Positions 16,488 to 24,446 of a DNA stretch of 64,000 nt are shown piece by piece. Both the position numbers and the translations under genes were made by a program. Position 1 is the stretch's first letter; every line of letters begins with the position of its first letter. The notes below the pieces were generated by a model, which was not told where the DNA came from, did not search any database, and saw only the letters and a list, made by a program, of their open reading frames with translations. This stretch comes from Selenomonadales bacterium (GTDB taxonomy: Bacteria > Bacillota > Negativicutes > Sporomusales > UBA7701): contig JARKNV010000047.1 in assembly GCA_029976065.1 (NCBI GenBank), forward strand, positions 1-64,000, read 5' to 3'.

Positions 16488-17767
16488 AACGACTTCACCG
16501 CCTTAAAGGCATCTTTCGCCATGTCGAACAGGGACAGCTTGCCGGCCAGCGTCTGCTTGGCTATGCCGGTCAGCCGCTTGGCCGGGCTGCCGTCGACCGC
16601 GTATATGTTGCGCATCATATCGGCGGCCATGCCGGGATAGGCCGTGAAAATATTCGTCGCTTCCACCATGAAGCTGTGGCTGTTCTTGTACGTCTCCATA
16701 TCCTTCAGCACCCGCTGGCGGAGCCTCGTCTCATAGCCCTTCAGGGCGGCGGCCGCGTACGCGTTCGCCTCGATCGCCTCATTGGCCGTGTCGGCGGCGG
16801 CGATGCCGGACAAGATCGCGTAGTCCATGCCGCGCACCGTGAAGCCGTTGTTCACCACCAGGCCGGCGGCGTCGCCGGCTATCATGAAGCCGTCGGCACA
16901 GAACCGCGGGACGGCATGTATTCCGCCCTCGGGGATAAGATGGGCCGAATACTCGACAAGCTCGGCGCCCTCCAGATAACAGGCCAGGGCCGGATGCTGG
17001 TTGAGTTCCTCCGTCATGTCGGCCAGCGGCAGTTTGGCTTTTTTCCAGCTCTGGGAATCGACCACGATCCCCAGCGAGATGCTGTCCTTATTGGTATAGA
17101 GGAAAGCGCCGCCGCTCACGCCCTTGGTGCACTCGCCCACGCACATCATGGCCGCGCCTTTGCCGCTGACCGTATTGAACCGCTCGTTGATGACGGCTTC
17201 CGGCAGCTTGAAGACCTGCTTCACGCCCACGGCCACGTTGTCCAGCTTCACCGGCGTTATCAGCCCGGACCGTTCGGCGGTAAGCGCATTGACCCCTTCG
17301 GCGCTGATCACGAGATCGGCTTCCAGTTCCTCGTCGCCGAGCTTCACGCCGCAGACCTTGCCGTCGCGGACCATCAGTTCGTCGACCGTGCTGCCCGTCA
17401 CCACCATAGCGCCGGCGTCCTCCGCCTTGGCCGCCAGCCACGCATCCAGCTTGGCCCGCAGTACCGAGTAAGACAGCTTATCCATGGACGACAGCCGGGA
17501 ATCGAGGGCGATACCGTTGCCATTCGCCATCATCATCACGATTTCCCGCGTGATTTCCCGCTCCAGCGGCGCATCCGCCCATTCGCCCGGCATAAGTTCC
17601 TCGAGGGCGTAGGTGTACAGGCGCCCGCCGGTTACATTCTTGGCCCCCGCGGTTTTCGCGCGCTCCACCAGCAGGACTTCCCGGCCCGCCTTCGCCAGCC
17701 TGTAGGCGGCCGCACACCCCGCGACGCCGGCTCCGATAACGATGACCTGAAACTTTTCGTCCGACAA
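16484..17767 (-). CDS. fixC: FixC-like FAD-dependent ETF:quinone-type oxidoreductase
   Basis: About 427 residues. FAD-binding FQVIVIGAGVAGCAAAYRL is at the N-terminus; GGRLYTYALEEL, ISAEGVNALTAERSG and MIAGDAAGLVVNNG (second FAD contact) follow. The FixC family is the flavoprotein half of ETF-quinone oxidoreductase, with the Fe-S part encoded separately by fixX immediately downstream. TTG at 17767 is preferred over GTG 17776 because GGAGGT lies seven bases before it and the family usually starts near MSEKF. The pair could feed electrons from acyl-CoA or lactate-type oxidation. Confidence 0.88.
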   Translation of the reverse strand: MSDEKFQVIVIGAGVAGCAAAYRLAKAGREVLLVERAKTAGAKNVTGGRLYTYALEELMPGEWADAPLEREITREIVMMMANGNGIALDSRLSSMDKLSYSVLRAKLDAWLAAKAEDAGAMVVTGSTVDELMVRDGKVCGVKLGDEELEADLVISAEGVNALTAERSGLITPVKLDNVAVGVKQVFKLPEAVINERFNTVSGKGAAMMCVGECTKGVSGGAFLYTNKDSISLGIVVDSQSWKKAKLPLADMTEELNQHPALACYLEGAELVEYSAHLIPEGGIHAVPRFCADGFMIAGDAAGLVVNNGFTVRGMDYAILSGIAAADTANEAIEANAYAAAALKGYETRLRQRVLKDMETYKNSHSFMVEATNIFTAYPGMAADMMRNIYAVDGSPAKRLTGIAKQTLAGKLSLFDMAKDAFKAVKSL

Positions 17768-17966
17768 AAAAGTCACCTCCAGTAAACTATATGGCCCGCT
17801 TTCACCTGGTCAGAACGATCATTTGCTGCTACGCATACGGCTATGTAATGGCTTCTTTCTCGGTTCCTGCGCATATTCCCGTCCTTCGACGGCCAACAGA
17901 TGTGCAAATGATATTTTTCTGGGTTCGACGGGTGCATCAGCTATTCCTCCTCCGAAAAGGCAGGAA

Positions 17967-18272
17967 ATGGAGCATCAATTCGGCGCGATGACGATTGAAC
18001 AAGGAAAAGCCCGCGGCGTAGCCGGGGGTGATACTTTTTTGAAATCAGTTTATATTCAGCGCAAGACCATCAGGGAAAGCAAGATTCATGGCTTGGAAAA
18101 CGAAATTAGAGAGTTAAAGGCTTTATTGACGAAGGGGAATAGATTGATCTACGAAAAGTCGCCCTATCTCCTGCAGCATGCCATAATCCGGTGGACTTGT
18201 TCGCCTGGGGACCGGAAGCCTTCCCAAAAGCCCAGCGGGAGCAACAGCCGGATTCTTGTCCATCGGTTATAG
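17967..18272 (+). pseudogene. chimeric ORF ending in a decayed yyaL 5' copy (copy 1)
   Basis: An open frame starting with ATG after AGGCAGGAA. About 57 residues that I do not recognise (charged, with a short coiled-coil-like NEIRELKALL stretch) run directly into [15 protein letters not shown], the signature of DUF255/thioredoxin-domain proteins. From 18139 to 18272 the DNA matches the 5' part of the DUF255 gene, but a missing base after QHA and other changes shift the frame, so this copy is decayed. The match ends at the same codon (GYS) as the two later copies, followed by TAA and the CCCTGCGGGG hairpin core. It marks the left edge of the acquired region. Confidence 0.6.
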
Positions 18273-18289
18273 CTAACCCTGCGGGGCTA
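18139..18289 (+). repeat. yyaL 5'-end repeat, copy 1 (decayed)
   Basis: Matches codons 12-57 of the DUF255 gene at 24.45 kb, with frameshifts. It is followed by TAACCCTGCGGGGCTAA (18273-18289), nearly identical to the hairpin after copy 3 (TAGCCCTGCGGGGCTAA). Confidence 0.85.
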
Positions 18290-18323
18290 ATACTTTTTAT
18301 GACTCAAGAGGCTTGTGAATTTC

Positions 18324-18352
18324 TTGACGTTCCTGTCAAATAATGATATACT
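18324..18352 (+). promoter_or_regulatory. csoR promoter
   Basis: TTGACG (18324-18329), 17-base spacer, TATACT (18347-18352). GGGTATAGGTAT lies at the expected transcription start and resembles half of the operators upstream of the ATPase gene, so autoregulation is likely. Confidence 0.8.
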
Positions 18353-18400
18353 GCTTCTACTGTTACGGGTATAGGTATCATGCAGAAAGGGCGTGACAAA

Positions 18401-18676
18401 ATGCGCCAATGTATGGATGCGGACAATCTGCATAGAAGAATAAACAAAATAATGGGACAGCTCAAAGCAATTGATAAAATGGTCGATGAGGACGTTCCCT
18501 GTGAAGACGTTTTGATTCAAATAAATGCGGCAAAAGGTGCTTTGCAAAAGGTTGGCCAAGTTGTCTTGGAGGGTCACCTGAATCATTGCGTCAGGGAAGG
18601 GATCGAACACGGCGATGCCGACAAAACGATAGCAGACTTTGCTAAAGCTATTGAGCATTTTTCAAGAATGGCATAG
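18401..18676 (+). CDS. csoR: CsoR-family metal-sensing repressor
   Basis: About 91 residues, all-helical CsoR/RcnR family. The ligand pattern is present: Cys in VPCEDVLIQ, then His and Cys in EGHLNHCVREG, the C-H-C spacing of copper-sensing CsoR. It represses transcription when metal-free and releases DNA when copper binds. ATG 18401 has AAAGGG nine bases before it; ATG 18380 (seven residues longer) is possible. It precedes a P1B-type ATPase gene whose promoter contains two C-rich/G-rich dyads of CsoR type. Composition is more AT-rich than the surrounding chromosome, and it lies between two yyaL 5' repeats, so it is probably acquired. Confidence 0.85.
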   Translation: MRQCMDADNLHRRINKIMGQLKAIDKMVDEDVPCEDVLIQINAAKGALQKVGQVVLEGHLNHCVREGIEHGDADKTIADFAKAIEHFSRMA

Positions 18677-18699
18677 CATTAAAATAAAATAGCAGGTAC

Positions 18700-18729
18700 A
18701 AAAAGGACATGGCCTTGCCAGTCCTTTTT
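18700..18729 (+). terminator. csoR terminator
   Basis: AAAAAGGAC (18700-18708) and GTCCTTTTT (18721-18729) form a 9-bp stem ending in a T run. Confidence 0.8.
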
Positions 18730-18832
18730 GCTTTTTACATACATGATATTCAGCTACTCCATTCCATTATTATTTTAATTACGAAGCTGTAGTTGCCAAT
18801 ATCTACTCGCTAATTTTGCGCTTTGATAGCGA

Positions 18833-18884
18833 TTGACTCCGTATACCCACAGGGGTATAATATACCCATACCCCCATAGGTATA
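18833..18884 (+). promoter_or_regulatory. ATPase promoter with two CsoR-type operators
   Basis: TTGACT (18833-18838), 17-base spacer, TATAAT (18856-18861). Operator 1, TATACCCACAGGGGTATA (18842-18859), overlaps spacer and -10. Operator 2, TACCCCCATAGGTA (18869-18882), lies at the transcription start. Both have the A/T-flanked C-tract/G-tract dyad of CsoR sites. Placement predicts tight repression released by metal. Confidence 0.85.
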
Positions 18885-18898
18885 CGGAGGCGCGACAA

Positions 18899-20761
18899 TT
18901 GATAAAACTATTAAAAGACGACGAAAAAAGAACAGTCTTATTTCTTGCGATATCGTTCATTTCAGTCATAATCAGCTTTTTTCATGTTGGAAATTTACCC
19001 ATTGATGTCGCATGGTTGGCAATTTTACTGTGCGGAATACCAATTGTCAAAGGGGCTGTTATCGGCCTTGTTACCGAATTTGATGTCAAAGCCGATGTGC
19101 TGGTATCCATCGCTTTAATCGCCTCGGTGATTATCGGCGAGATCTTCGCCGCTGGCGAAGTGGCCTTTATTATGGCAATCGGCGCATATCTTGAGCAACG
19201 CACTGTAGCCAAAGCCCGCGCGGGCATTGAAAAACTGGTGCACCTTACCCCGACAACGGCAAGGGTCGTCAGGAGTGGCGAAGAAATCATTGTCCCGGCC
19301 GAGCTGGTCAAGGTCGATGATATCCTGCGTGTGCTCACAGGTGAAACCATTGCCGTGGACGGCGTCATCATAAGCGGCCAAACCTCCGTCAATCAGGCGG
19401 TGATGACCGGAGAATCTCTTCCGGCTGACAAAGGCGTCGGAGATGAAGTTTCCAGTGGAACAGTTAATCAATTCGGCACATTCGATATGAAGGCCACCAA
19501 AGTTGGCGAGAGCAGCTCCCTGCAAAGGATGATCCGGCTAGTCCAGTCGGCCGACGCCGGCAAGGCGAAGATTGTCGGGCTTGCGGACAGATGGGCCACC
19601 TGGATTGTAGTTATCGCCTTGGCATCCGCAGCCGCAACATGGCTTGTCACAGGTGAAATCATACGCGCCGTAACGATATTGGTCGTATTTTGCCCCTGCG
19701 CTTTAGTGCTGGCCACGCCCACGGCAATTATGGCCGGGATCGGCAACGCGACGAAGTTCGGTATTCTGATCCGCGAAGGCGACGCCCTGGAAAGGCTTGC
19801 TAGTGTAAAATGCATTGCCTTTGACAAAACAGGCACGCTCACCTATGGAAAACCCGATGTAACAGCCGTCGAGAGCTTTGATTCCAATATATCCGATGAA
19901 GAACTGCTCTCCCTGGCGGCTTCCGTAGAGCAACGTTCCGAGCATCCGCTGGGAAAAGCCATTGTCGCTAATTACAGAGCTGCTTCAAACGCACCATTAC
20001 CGGAGCCCAATGATTTTCAGATGCTTGCGGGGCGCGGTGTTTCCGCAGTTGTAGACGGCCATACAATACTTGCCGGAAATGCGGAACTGCTGCGCGATTA
20101 TTCTATCCTCTTACCCCAAGCCATCATAGACAAAGCGGATACATACAGAAACGACGGCTGCACCATCATCTTTGTTTCCGTGAACGGCCACATCTCGGGA
20201 TTCATTGCCTTGTCGGACACTGTGCGGCCCGATGCCGTGGCTATGGTCAAACGCATTGAGAAAATTGGGGTAAAAAGCGTGTTGCTTACGGGCGACAACG
20301 GCCACGCCGCATCTCATATGGCAAAGATCGCAGGCATTCATGGCATCCATAACGATTGCCTGCCCGAAAACAAAATGGCTATTATCGAACAGTATCAATG
20401 CGGTGGCGATTTTGTTTGTATGGTGGGTGATGGTGTTAACGACGCACCAGCGCTGAAAAAGGCGCATGTCGGCATTGCAATGGGAGGGATCGGTAGCGAT
20501 ATCGCCGTGGACGCTGCGGACATTGCCCTTGTCGGTGACGATATAAAGAACATTCCTCATTTGCTTGCCTTATCAAAAAGAACGATGCATACCATCAAGC
20601 TCAATATGGCGCTTTCCATGGTACTCAATCTTGTCGCAATTCTTCTGGCCATGGCAGGACTTCTCGGACCTGTTGTGGGCGCGCTGGTACATAATGCCGG
20701 CTCGGTCGCGGTGATTATAAATTCATCCTTATTATTAACATGGAAGGAGCATGAAAGATGA
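18899..20761 (+). CDS. heavy-metal P1B-type ATPase (copper efflux likely)
   Basis: A 620-residue P1B ATPase without an N-terminal HMA domain. Visible elements: membrane motif VFCPCALVLATP, phosphorylation site DKTGT, actuator MTGESLP, SEHPLGKA of the nucleotide-binding domain, VGDGVNDAPAL, and a last membrane pair with HNAGSV and INSS. CPC marks a soft-metal exporter; CsoR control argues for copper, but the final-helix residues are not the classic copper set, so another metal is possible. Start TTG 18899 follows GGAGG; the ATG at 18833 lies in the promoter and cannot be used. It overlaps the next small gene by four bases. Confidence 0.88.
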   Translation: MIKLLKDDEKRTVLFLAISFISVIISFFHVGNLPIDVAWLAILLCGIPIVKGAVIGLVTEFDVKADVLVSIALIASVIIGEIFAAGEVAFIMAIGAYLEQRTVAKARAGIEKLVHLTPTTARVVRSGEEIIVPAELVKVDDILRVLTGETIAVDGVIISGQTSVNQAVMTGESLPADKGVGDEVSSGTVNQFGTFDMKATKVGESSSLQRMIRLVQSADAGKAKIVGLADRWATWIVVIALASAAATWLVTGEIIRAVTILVVFCPCALVLATPTAIMAGIGNATKFGILIREGDALERLASVKCIAFDKTGTLTYGKPDVTAVESFDSNISDEELLSLAASVEQRSEHPLGKAIVANYRAASNAPLPEPNDFQMLAGRGVSAVVDGHTILAGNAELLRDYSILLPQAIIDKADTYRNDGCTIIFVSVNGHISGFIALSDTVRPDAVAMVKRIEKIGVKSVLLTGDNGHAASHMAKIAGIHGIHNDCLPENKMAIIEQYQCGGDFVCMVGDGVNDAPALKKAHVGIAMGGIGSDIAVDAADIALVGDDIKNIPHLLALSKRTMHTIKLNMALSMVLNLVAILLAMAGLLGPVVGALVHNAGSVAVIINSSLLLTWKEHER

Positions 20762-20943
20762 AATCTTTGATTTTTACAATCGCCGGCCTACTTATCGGCA
20801 CCATATTATTTGCAGGTGGCGGATATTATCTGCTGAAAGAAAAGGACGACAAAGACTCCGTTAAAATATACGGAACATTTGTCGGCATCGGTGCGGTAAT
20901 AACAATCGGTATGGTTATAAATATTATAGTCACGGGTTTTTAA
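20758..20943 (+). CDS. small membrane protein coupled to the ATPase
   Basis: A 61-residue protein with two predicted membrane helices: FTIAGLLIGTILFAGGGYYL and a second from about 38 to 58 (TFVGIGAVITIGMVINIIVTG), separated by a charged KEKDDKD turn. The start ATG overlaps the ATPase stop (ATGA), so both are made together. It may be an accessory subunit or a regulator of the transporter. I do not recognise a family. Confidence 0.7.
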   Translation: MKSLIFTIAGLLIGTILFAGGGYYLLKEKDDKDSVKIYGTFVGIGAVITIGMVINIIVTGF

Positions 20944-21136
20944 GAATAGAAAACAAGTCCTCCATTTTGTGCTCTTTTTGAAGGATTCATGATGATTTTT
21001 TATCCCTAAGCGAAAGATTATCAAATTGATTGAGAGGGTGTCCATATGATTGAAGTCATCCTCGACGGACTCCGTTTACTAAAGTGCGTTAAGTATCACC
21101 TCAAACGAAAAGTCATGAATTATGGGGGGAGTCAAT

Positions 21137-21373
21137 ATGGCCACAGGCCAATATTGGATAGTTATATTTGATACTGAGACCGGCGGCGGAATAGCCTTCG
21201 TTCCTAATAGTAATAGCCCGGAGGAGGCTGCAGCTTTGGTTAAGGAGAATATTCGCTACGATTGGAAAGCAGTAGAGGCAAAAGTTATAGGAGTTACTTC
21301 TGAGATTGATGTGAGCAACCTTCATTATCACAAGACCGGTGTATATCATTACGGCGGTGACTCGAACATATAA
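21137..21373 (+). CDS. hypothetical protein, 78 residues
   Basis: Starts at ATG 21137 with GGGGGAG six bases before it. The sequence (QYWIVIFDTETGGGIAFVPN, then SPEEAAALVKENI) looks like a small alpha/beta soluble protein; histidines cluster at the C-terminus (LHYHKTGVYHYGG). I do not recognise it. It lies inside the metal-resistance cargo between yyaL 5' repeats. A 41-codon frame at 21046-21171 overlaps it and is less convincing. Confidence 0.6.
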   Translation: MATGQYWIVIFDTETGGGIAFVPNSNSPEEAAALVKENIRYDWKAVEAKVIGVTSEIDVSNLHYHKTGVYHYGGDSNI

Positions 21374-21464
21374 AACCAGAAAAATGTTTTTGTCACGTAG
21401 GATGGATATGGATAATGAAGTCACCTTGACGGTATCTTATAAATAAAAATTAGGGGGTATCTTA

Positions 21465-21638
21465 ATGGCCGAGTTCATCAACCGCAAGCATAAAGCCAAC
21501 AGGCTCATTTACGAAAAGTCGCCCTATCTCCTGCAGCATGCCTACAACCCGGTGGACTGGTTCGCCTGGGGACCTGAAGCCTTCCAAAAAGCCCAGCGGG
21601 AGCAAAAGCCGGTATTCTTGTCCATCGGCTATTCTTAG
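21465..21638 (+). pseudogene. yyaL 5' fragment, copy 2 (57 codons, intact)
   Basis: Encodes 57 residues, [11 protein letters not shown]...FLSIGYS, then TAG. The protein is identical to copy 3 at 24447-24617, yet 26 of 57 codons differ and all changes are synonymous (28 of 171 bases), so both copies were under protein-level selection until recently. AGGGGG precedes the ATG and TTGACG/TATAAA-like sequence lies upstream, so it has its own expression signals. After 40 non-coding bases, ACC TGC CAT TGG (21676-21687) reads T-C-H-W, the next residues of the intact family, then the match stops. The downstream gene is gone. Confidence 0.8.
21465..21638 (+). repeat. yyaL 5'-end repeat, copy 2
   Basis: Direct repeat of 24447-24620 (84 percent DNA identity, 100 percent protein identity). 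It ends at the same codon and is followed by a hairpin TAGCTGC-GGCA-GCAGCTA (21636-21653), structurally equivalent to TAGCCC-TGCG-GGGCTA after copy 3. Confidence 0.9.
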
Positions 21639-21696
21639 CTGCGGCAGCAGCTAGATATTATTGGTTACTTTATCCACCTGCCATTGGTGGCACGTT

Positions 21697-21710
21697 CGTG
21701 TAGATCATTA
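21697..21710. repeat. inverted copy of the 14-base junction sequence
   Basis: CGTGTAGATCATTA is the exact reverse complement of 24647-24660 (TAATGATCTACACG), which lies immediately before the CxxC codons of the interrupted yyaL. It is next to TGCCA-TTGG-TGGCA (21679-21692). This looks like an element end present in opposite orientation. Confidence 0.7.
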
Positions 21711-21785
21711 ACAATTAATGTACACCGAACACTGAAAGCTAAGAGCTAAATAATGCATCATGGTGTCATGGCGATGAATAAACCA

Positions 21786-21827
21786 ACTACCATCCAAAGT
21801 CATATTACAAGGATTTTGGATGGTAGT
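21786..21827. repeat. inverted repeat, terminator-like
   Basis: ACTACCATCCAAA (21786-21798) pairs with TTTGGATGGTAGT (21815-21827). It precedes the TetR promoter and may terminate transcription entering from the first cargo module, or be an element end. Confidence 0.6.
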
Positions 21828-21841
21828 ATTTGTATAAAATT

Positions 21842-21898
21842 AATGTGACATCATTGTCATATGACAGTGTTGTCACATTAAGCGAACTGTGCTATGCT
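21842..21898 (+). promoter_or_regulatory. TetR-gene promoter with nested dyad operator
   Basis: Outer arms AATGTGACA and TGTCACATT and inner TGTCATATGACA (21855-21866) share one centre (21860.5). The right arm overlaps a -35 TTGTCA (21870-21875), 17 bases before TATGCT (21893-21898). This is a strong autoregulatory operator for the TetR protein just downstream. Confidence 0.8.
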
Positions 21899-21920
21899 GT
21901 CCTCAGAAGGAGATGATGGT

Positions 21921-22517
21921 GTGCCAAAAGATACTTTCCATAACCTAAGTGATGATAAGAAACGGAAAATTTTTGACGCCGCCGTACAGGAATTTTCAAC
22001 CCGGCGTTTCAGCGAGGCATCCATCAACCAGATTGTGAAAGCCGCGGAAATACCCAGAGGAAGCTTTTATCAGTATTTCAGTGGTAAAGAGGACATTTAT
22101 TGTTATATGTTCGAAGAGATTCTAAAAGAAAAACGCGATGTTATTCGCAAGGGGGAAGCCATAGATTCCGATAACGATGTTTTCGAAAACTGTTTGCAAG
22201 CAACCAGAGCTTCCTTTGAATGGGGTCGCTTAAATCCGAAATACAGCCAGATAGGCATGCTGATGGAGATAGACAACAGCGAATTCATTATCAAGCTCCG
22301 TGCCGCGTCGTTCGAAGGTTTGCAAAAAATGATCGAGCGAGATAAAGAACGCGGCCTCATAAAGCAGGAAATCGATTCCGAATTGGTCGCGGAGATGATT
22401 TATGCCCTGATTTGGAAGCAGTATTCCCTGGTCGGATTTAACGGGGACATGTTTTTCAAAAAGATCAGCGATGGCTTTGCTATAATCAAGCAAGGAATTG
22501 CTGCTGTTGAGGGCTGA
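21921..22517 (+). CDS. TetR/AcrR-family regulator
   Basis: About 198 residues. The N-terminal HTH is typical: KRKIFDAAVQEFSTRRF, ASINQIVKAAEIPRGSFYQYF (recognition helix near 45-55), then KEDIYCYMFEEIL. The C-terminal ligand domain is divergent. GTG 21921 is chosen because AAGGAG is eight bases before it and the promoter puts the transcript start near 21905. The adjacent nested dyad should be its operator. It probably controls the two methyltransferase genes that follow in the same direction; inducing ligand unknown. AT-rich, between yyaL repeats. Confidence 0.85.
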   Translation: MPKDTFHNLSDDKKRKIFDAAVQEFSTRRFSEASINQIVKAAEIPRGSFYQYFSGKEDIYCYMFEEILKEKRDVIRKGEAIDSDNDVFENCLQATRASFEWGRLNPKYSQIGMLMEIDNSEFIIKLRAASFEGLQKMIERDKERGLIKQEIDSELVAEMIYALIWKQYSLVGFNGDMFFKKISDGFAIIKQGIAAVEG

Positions 22518-22548
22518 ATGAATACGAATACCTGACAGGAGGTCAGCC

Positions 22549-23556
22549 ATGAACAACCATAATCAAAAGGCGGTTGCGGCACGCGATCCCATCGCGGCTG
22601 CCGTCTTCTATATCATCAGCGTCCTGCTGTTCCCCGTCACGCTGCTTGGCTATGTGATCTGGGTCGGTAAGATTCTCCTCGCCGGGCGCAAGTCGGGCGT
22701 GTCGGTGACAGCGCAAGGGCCGCTTTCCGCGCGCTGGACCGAGCACAATCTGGGCACTAGGGAAGACGAGCCGGCGAATCGGCTGCTGATGGCACTGCCG
22801 GGCATATCCCCTCTGGGCGTGCGTCTGGCAGCCGGGCCGATGCTGCTGGCCCACCGTTTGACCGGCTATGTACCGAAGGCCTTCAGGTACCCTTTTGAGG
22901 GGGACGTCCCTCCGCAGTACGAGGCCTCCGCGCGCATAGCATTCTTCGATGCTGCCGTCAACCGGCACCTCGCCGATATCGATCAGTTCGTCATCCTCGG
23001 CGCTGGCTTCGACACACGCGCGTTCAGACTGCCCAAGGGCACGCGGGTTAAATCCTTCGAGGTCGATATGCCGAAGACGCAGGCGGTCAAGCGCGCGATG
23101 TTGGAGAAGGCCGGGATCGACGCGGCCGGGGTTACGTTTGTAGCCGCCGATTTCGAGAAAGACGACTGGTTGACGCGACTCGTGGACGCCGGGTTCGATT
23201 CTGGCCAACCGGCTTTCTTCCTTTGGGAGGGTGTGATAATGTACCTGGACAGGGATGCGGTCGAAACCACCTTGCGTAAGATCGCGAGTACCGCAAAAGG
23301 CAGCGTCGTCGCTTTCGACTACTTCACGACCGAGCCGCTTGAGTCGCAGTCGCTTTACTGGCGCTACGCGAGAGCGACGACCAAAGCCGCCGGCGAGCCG
23401 CTGACATTCGGCGTCGACAGCATGCCGCCGTCGTGCGAACGTCTTGCCGAGCTGCTCGCATCTTGCGGATTCTCGCTTGTCGAGCAGCGCACCCTCGGGC
23501 AGGAGACGGAAGGCAAGCGTGCCTGGGGCGGCTTTGCGACTGCAATTGTGAAGTGA
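22549..23556 (+). CDS. class I SAM methyltransferase, LCMT/PPM family
   Basis: A 335-residue protein with an N-terminal hydrophobic segment (AVFYIISVLLFPVTLLGYVI, residues about 18-37), then a leucine-carboxyl-methyltransferase-like domain: FVILGAGFDTRAFRL (SAM motif I near 147), EVDMPKTQ (acidic ribose contact) and FLWEGVIMYL. Bacterial members methylate small carboxylates or polyketides; substrate unknown. CAGGAGG gives a good ribosome site. Its GC content is clearly higher than that of the genes on either side, so the cargo is itself a mosaic. Probably co-transcribed with the TetR gene. Confidence 0.8.
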   Translation: MNNHNQKAVAARDPIAAAVFYIISVLLFPVTLLGYVIWVGKILLAGRKSGVSVTAQGPLSARWTEHNLGTREDEPANRLLMALPGISPLGVRLAAGPMLLAHRLTGYVPKAFRYPFEGDVPPQYEASARIAFFDAAVNRHLADIDQFVILGAGFDTRAFRLPKGTRVKSFEVDMPKTQAVKRAMLEKAGIDAAGVTFVAADFEKDDWLTRLVDAGFDSGQPAFFLWEGVIMYLDRDAVETTLRKIASTAKGSVVAFDYFTTEPLESQSLYWRYARATTKAAGEPLTFGVDSMPPSCERLAELLASCGFSLVEQRTLGQETEGKRAWGGFATAIVK

Positions 23557-23596
23557 GTGCTTCCTGCTAGTTGTGGCAGGTATTGGAGGGAGTATT

Positions 23597-24340
23597 TTGA
23601 ACAATGAATTAGAGCACAGGCCGGTGCTGAACGCGAACTCTATTTCTTTTGAATCTTATGAAGCAATGGCGGAATATTATCTTAAGTACGTTGATACGAA
23701 ACCGTTTAACGCATATTATGAAAGACCCGCCACATTATCATTACTTCCCGCCGTTAAAGGAAAGATGGTTTTAGATGCCGGTTGTGCTGCGGGCTGGTAT
23801 AGTAACTGGCTGTTGAAGCAGGGCGCCAATGTAATAGCAGTAGATTTTAGTCCTAATATGATCGAAATGACCAAAAAAAGGATTGGCAACAAAGCAAATA
23901 TTATCAGAGCTGATCTAAATGAGCCACTAAGTTTTATCGAGGATGGATCGGTAGACGTTGTATTATCATCATTAACGCTGCATTATTTGAAGCATTGGGA
24001 AGTACCAATGGCCGAATTCGGGAGAATACTAAAACCGTCCGGTTATTTTATTTTCTCGGTTCACCATCCATTCATGGATTTTACATTTTTTCATAGAGGC
24101 AACTATTTTTTAACCGAAATTCTTAGTGACGAATGGGAAACTGACAAAGGCAAAGTTAAACTGCAATTTTACAGAAGACCACTATATAAAATCGTTTCAT
24201 CGGTACTTGAAGCAGGGTTTATTATTGAAAAGCTATTAGAACCGATGCCAACAGAAAAGTTTAAAGAGTTACAACCCGAAGTATATGAAAAACTAACTAA
24301 AAGACCGCAATTTCTTTTTATAAGAGCAAGGAAAAATTAA
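23597..24340 (+). CDS. class I SAM methyltransferase (UbiE/Methyltransf_11 type)
   Basis: About 247 residues. Motif I is VLDAGCAAGWYSNWLL (near 60-75), followed by VIAVDFSPNMIEM (motif II) and DVVLSSLTLHYLKHW (motif post-II), the normal small-molecule methyltransferase order. TTG 23597 follows GGAGGG by six bases; the GTG at 23573 is weaker. The gene is AT-rich (about 38 percent GC by eye), unlike the preceding methyltransferase, implying a different donor. Substrate unknown; resistance or detoxification is a guess from the TetR context. Confidence 0.82.
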   Translation: MNNELEHRPVLNANSISFESYEAMAEYYLKYVDTKPFNAYYERPATLSLLPAVKGKMVLDAGCAAGWYSNWLLKQGANVIAVDFSPNMIEMTKKRIGNKANIIRADLNEPLSFIEDGSVDVVLSSLTLHYLKHWEVPMAEFGRILKPSGYFIFSVHHPFMDFTFFHRGNYFLTEILSDEWETDKGKVKLQFYRRPLYKIVSSVLEAGFIIEKLLEPMPTEKFKELQPEVYEKLTKRPQFLFIRARKN

Positions 24341-24446
24341 TGCCTAACAGCTTGCCATCGGTTCATGTGCCGTTAGGGATGGTCAGAGGATAGTTTCGTC
24401 AACCCATGAGTATCCTATAAGTAAATTCTTAAAGGAGTGGGAATAA

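Noticed and set aside
21046-21171. 41-codon ORF before the 78-residue hypothetical gene
   Set aside because: Moderate ribosome site but no recognisable composition, and it overlaps the better-supported next gene.
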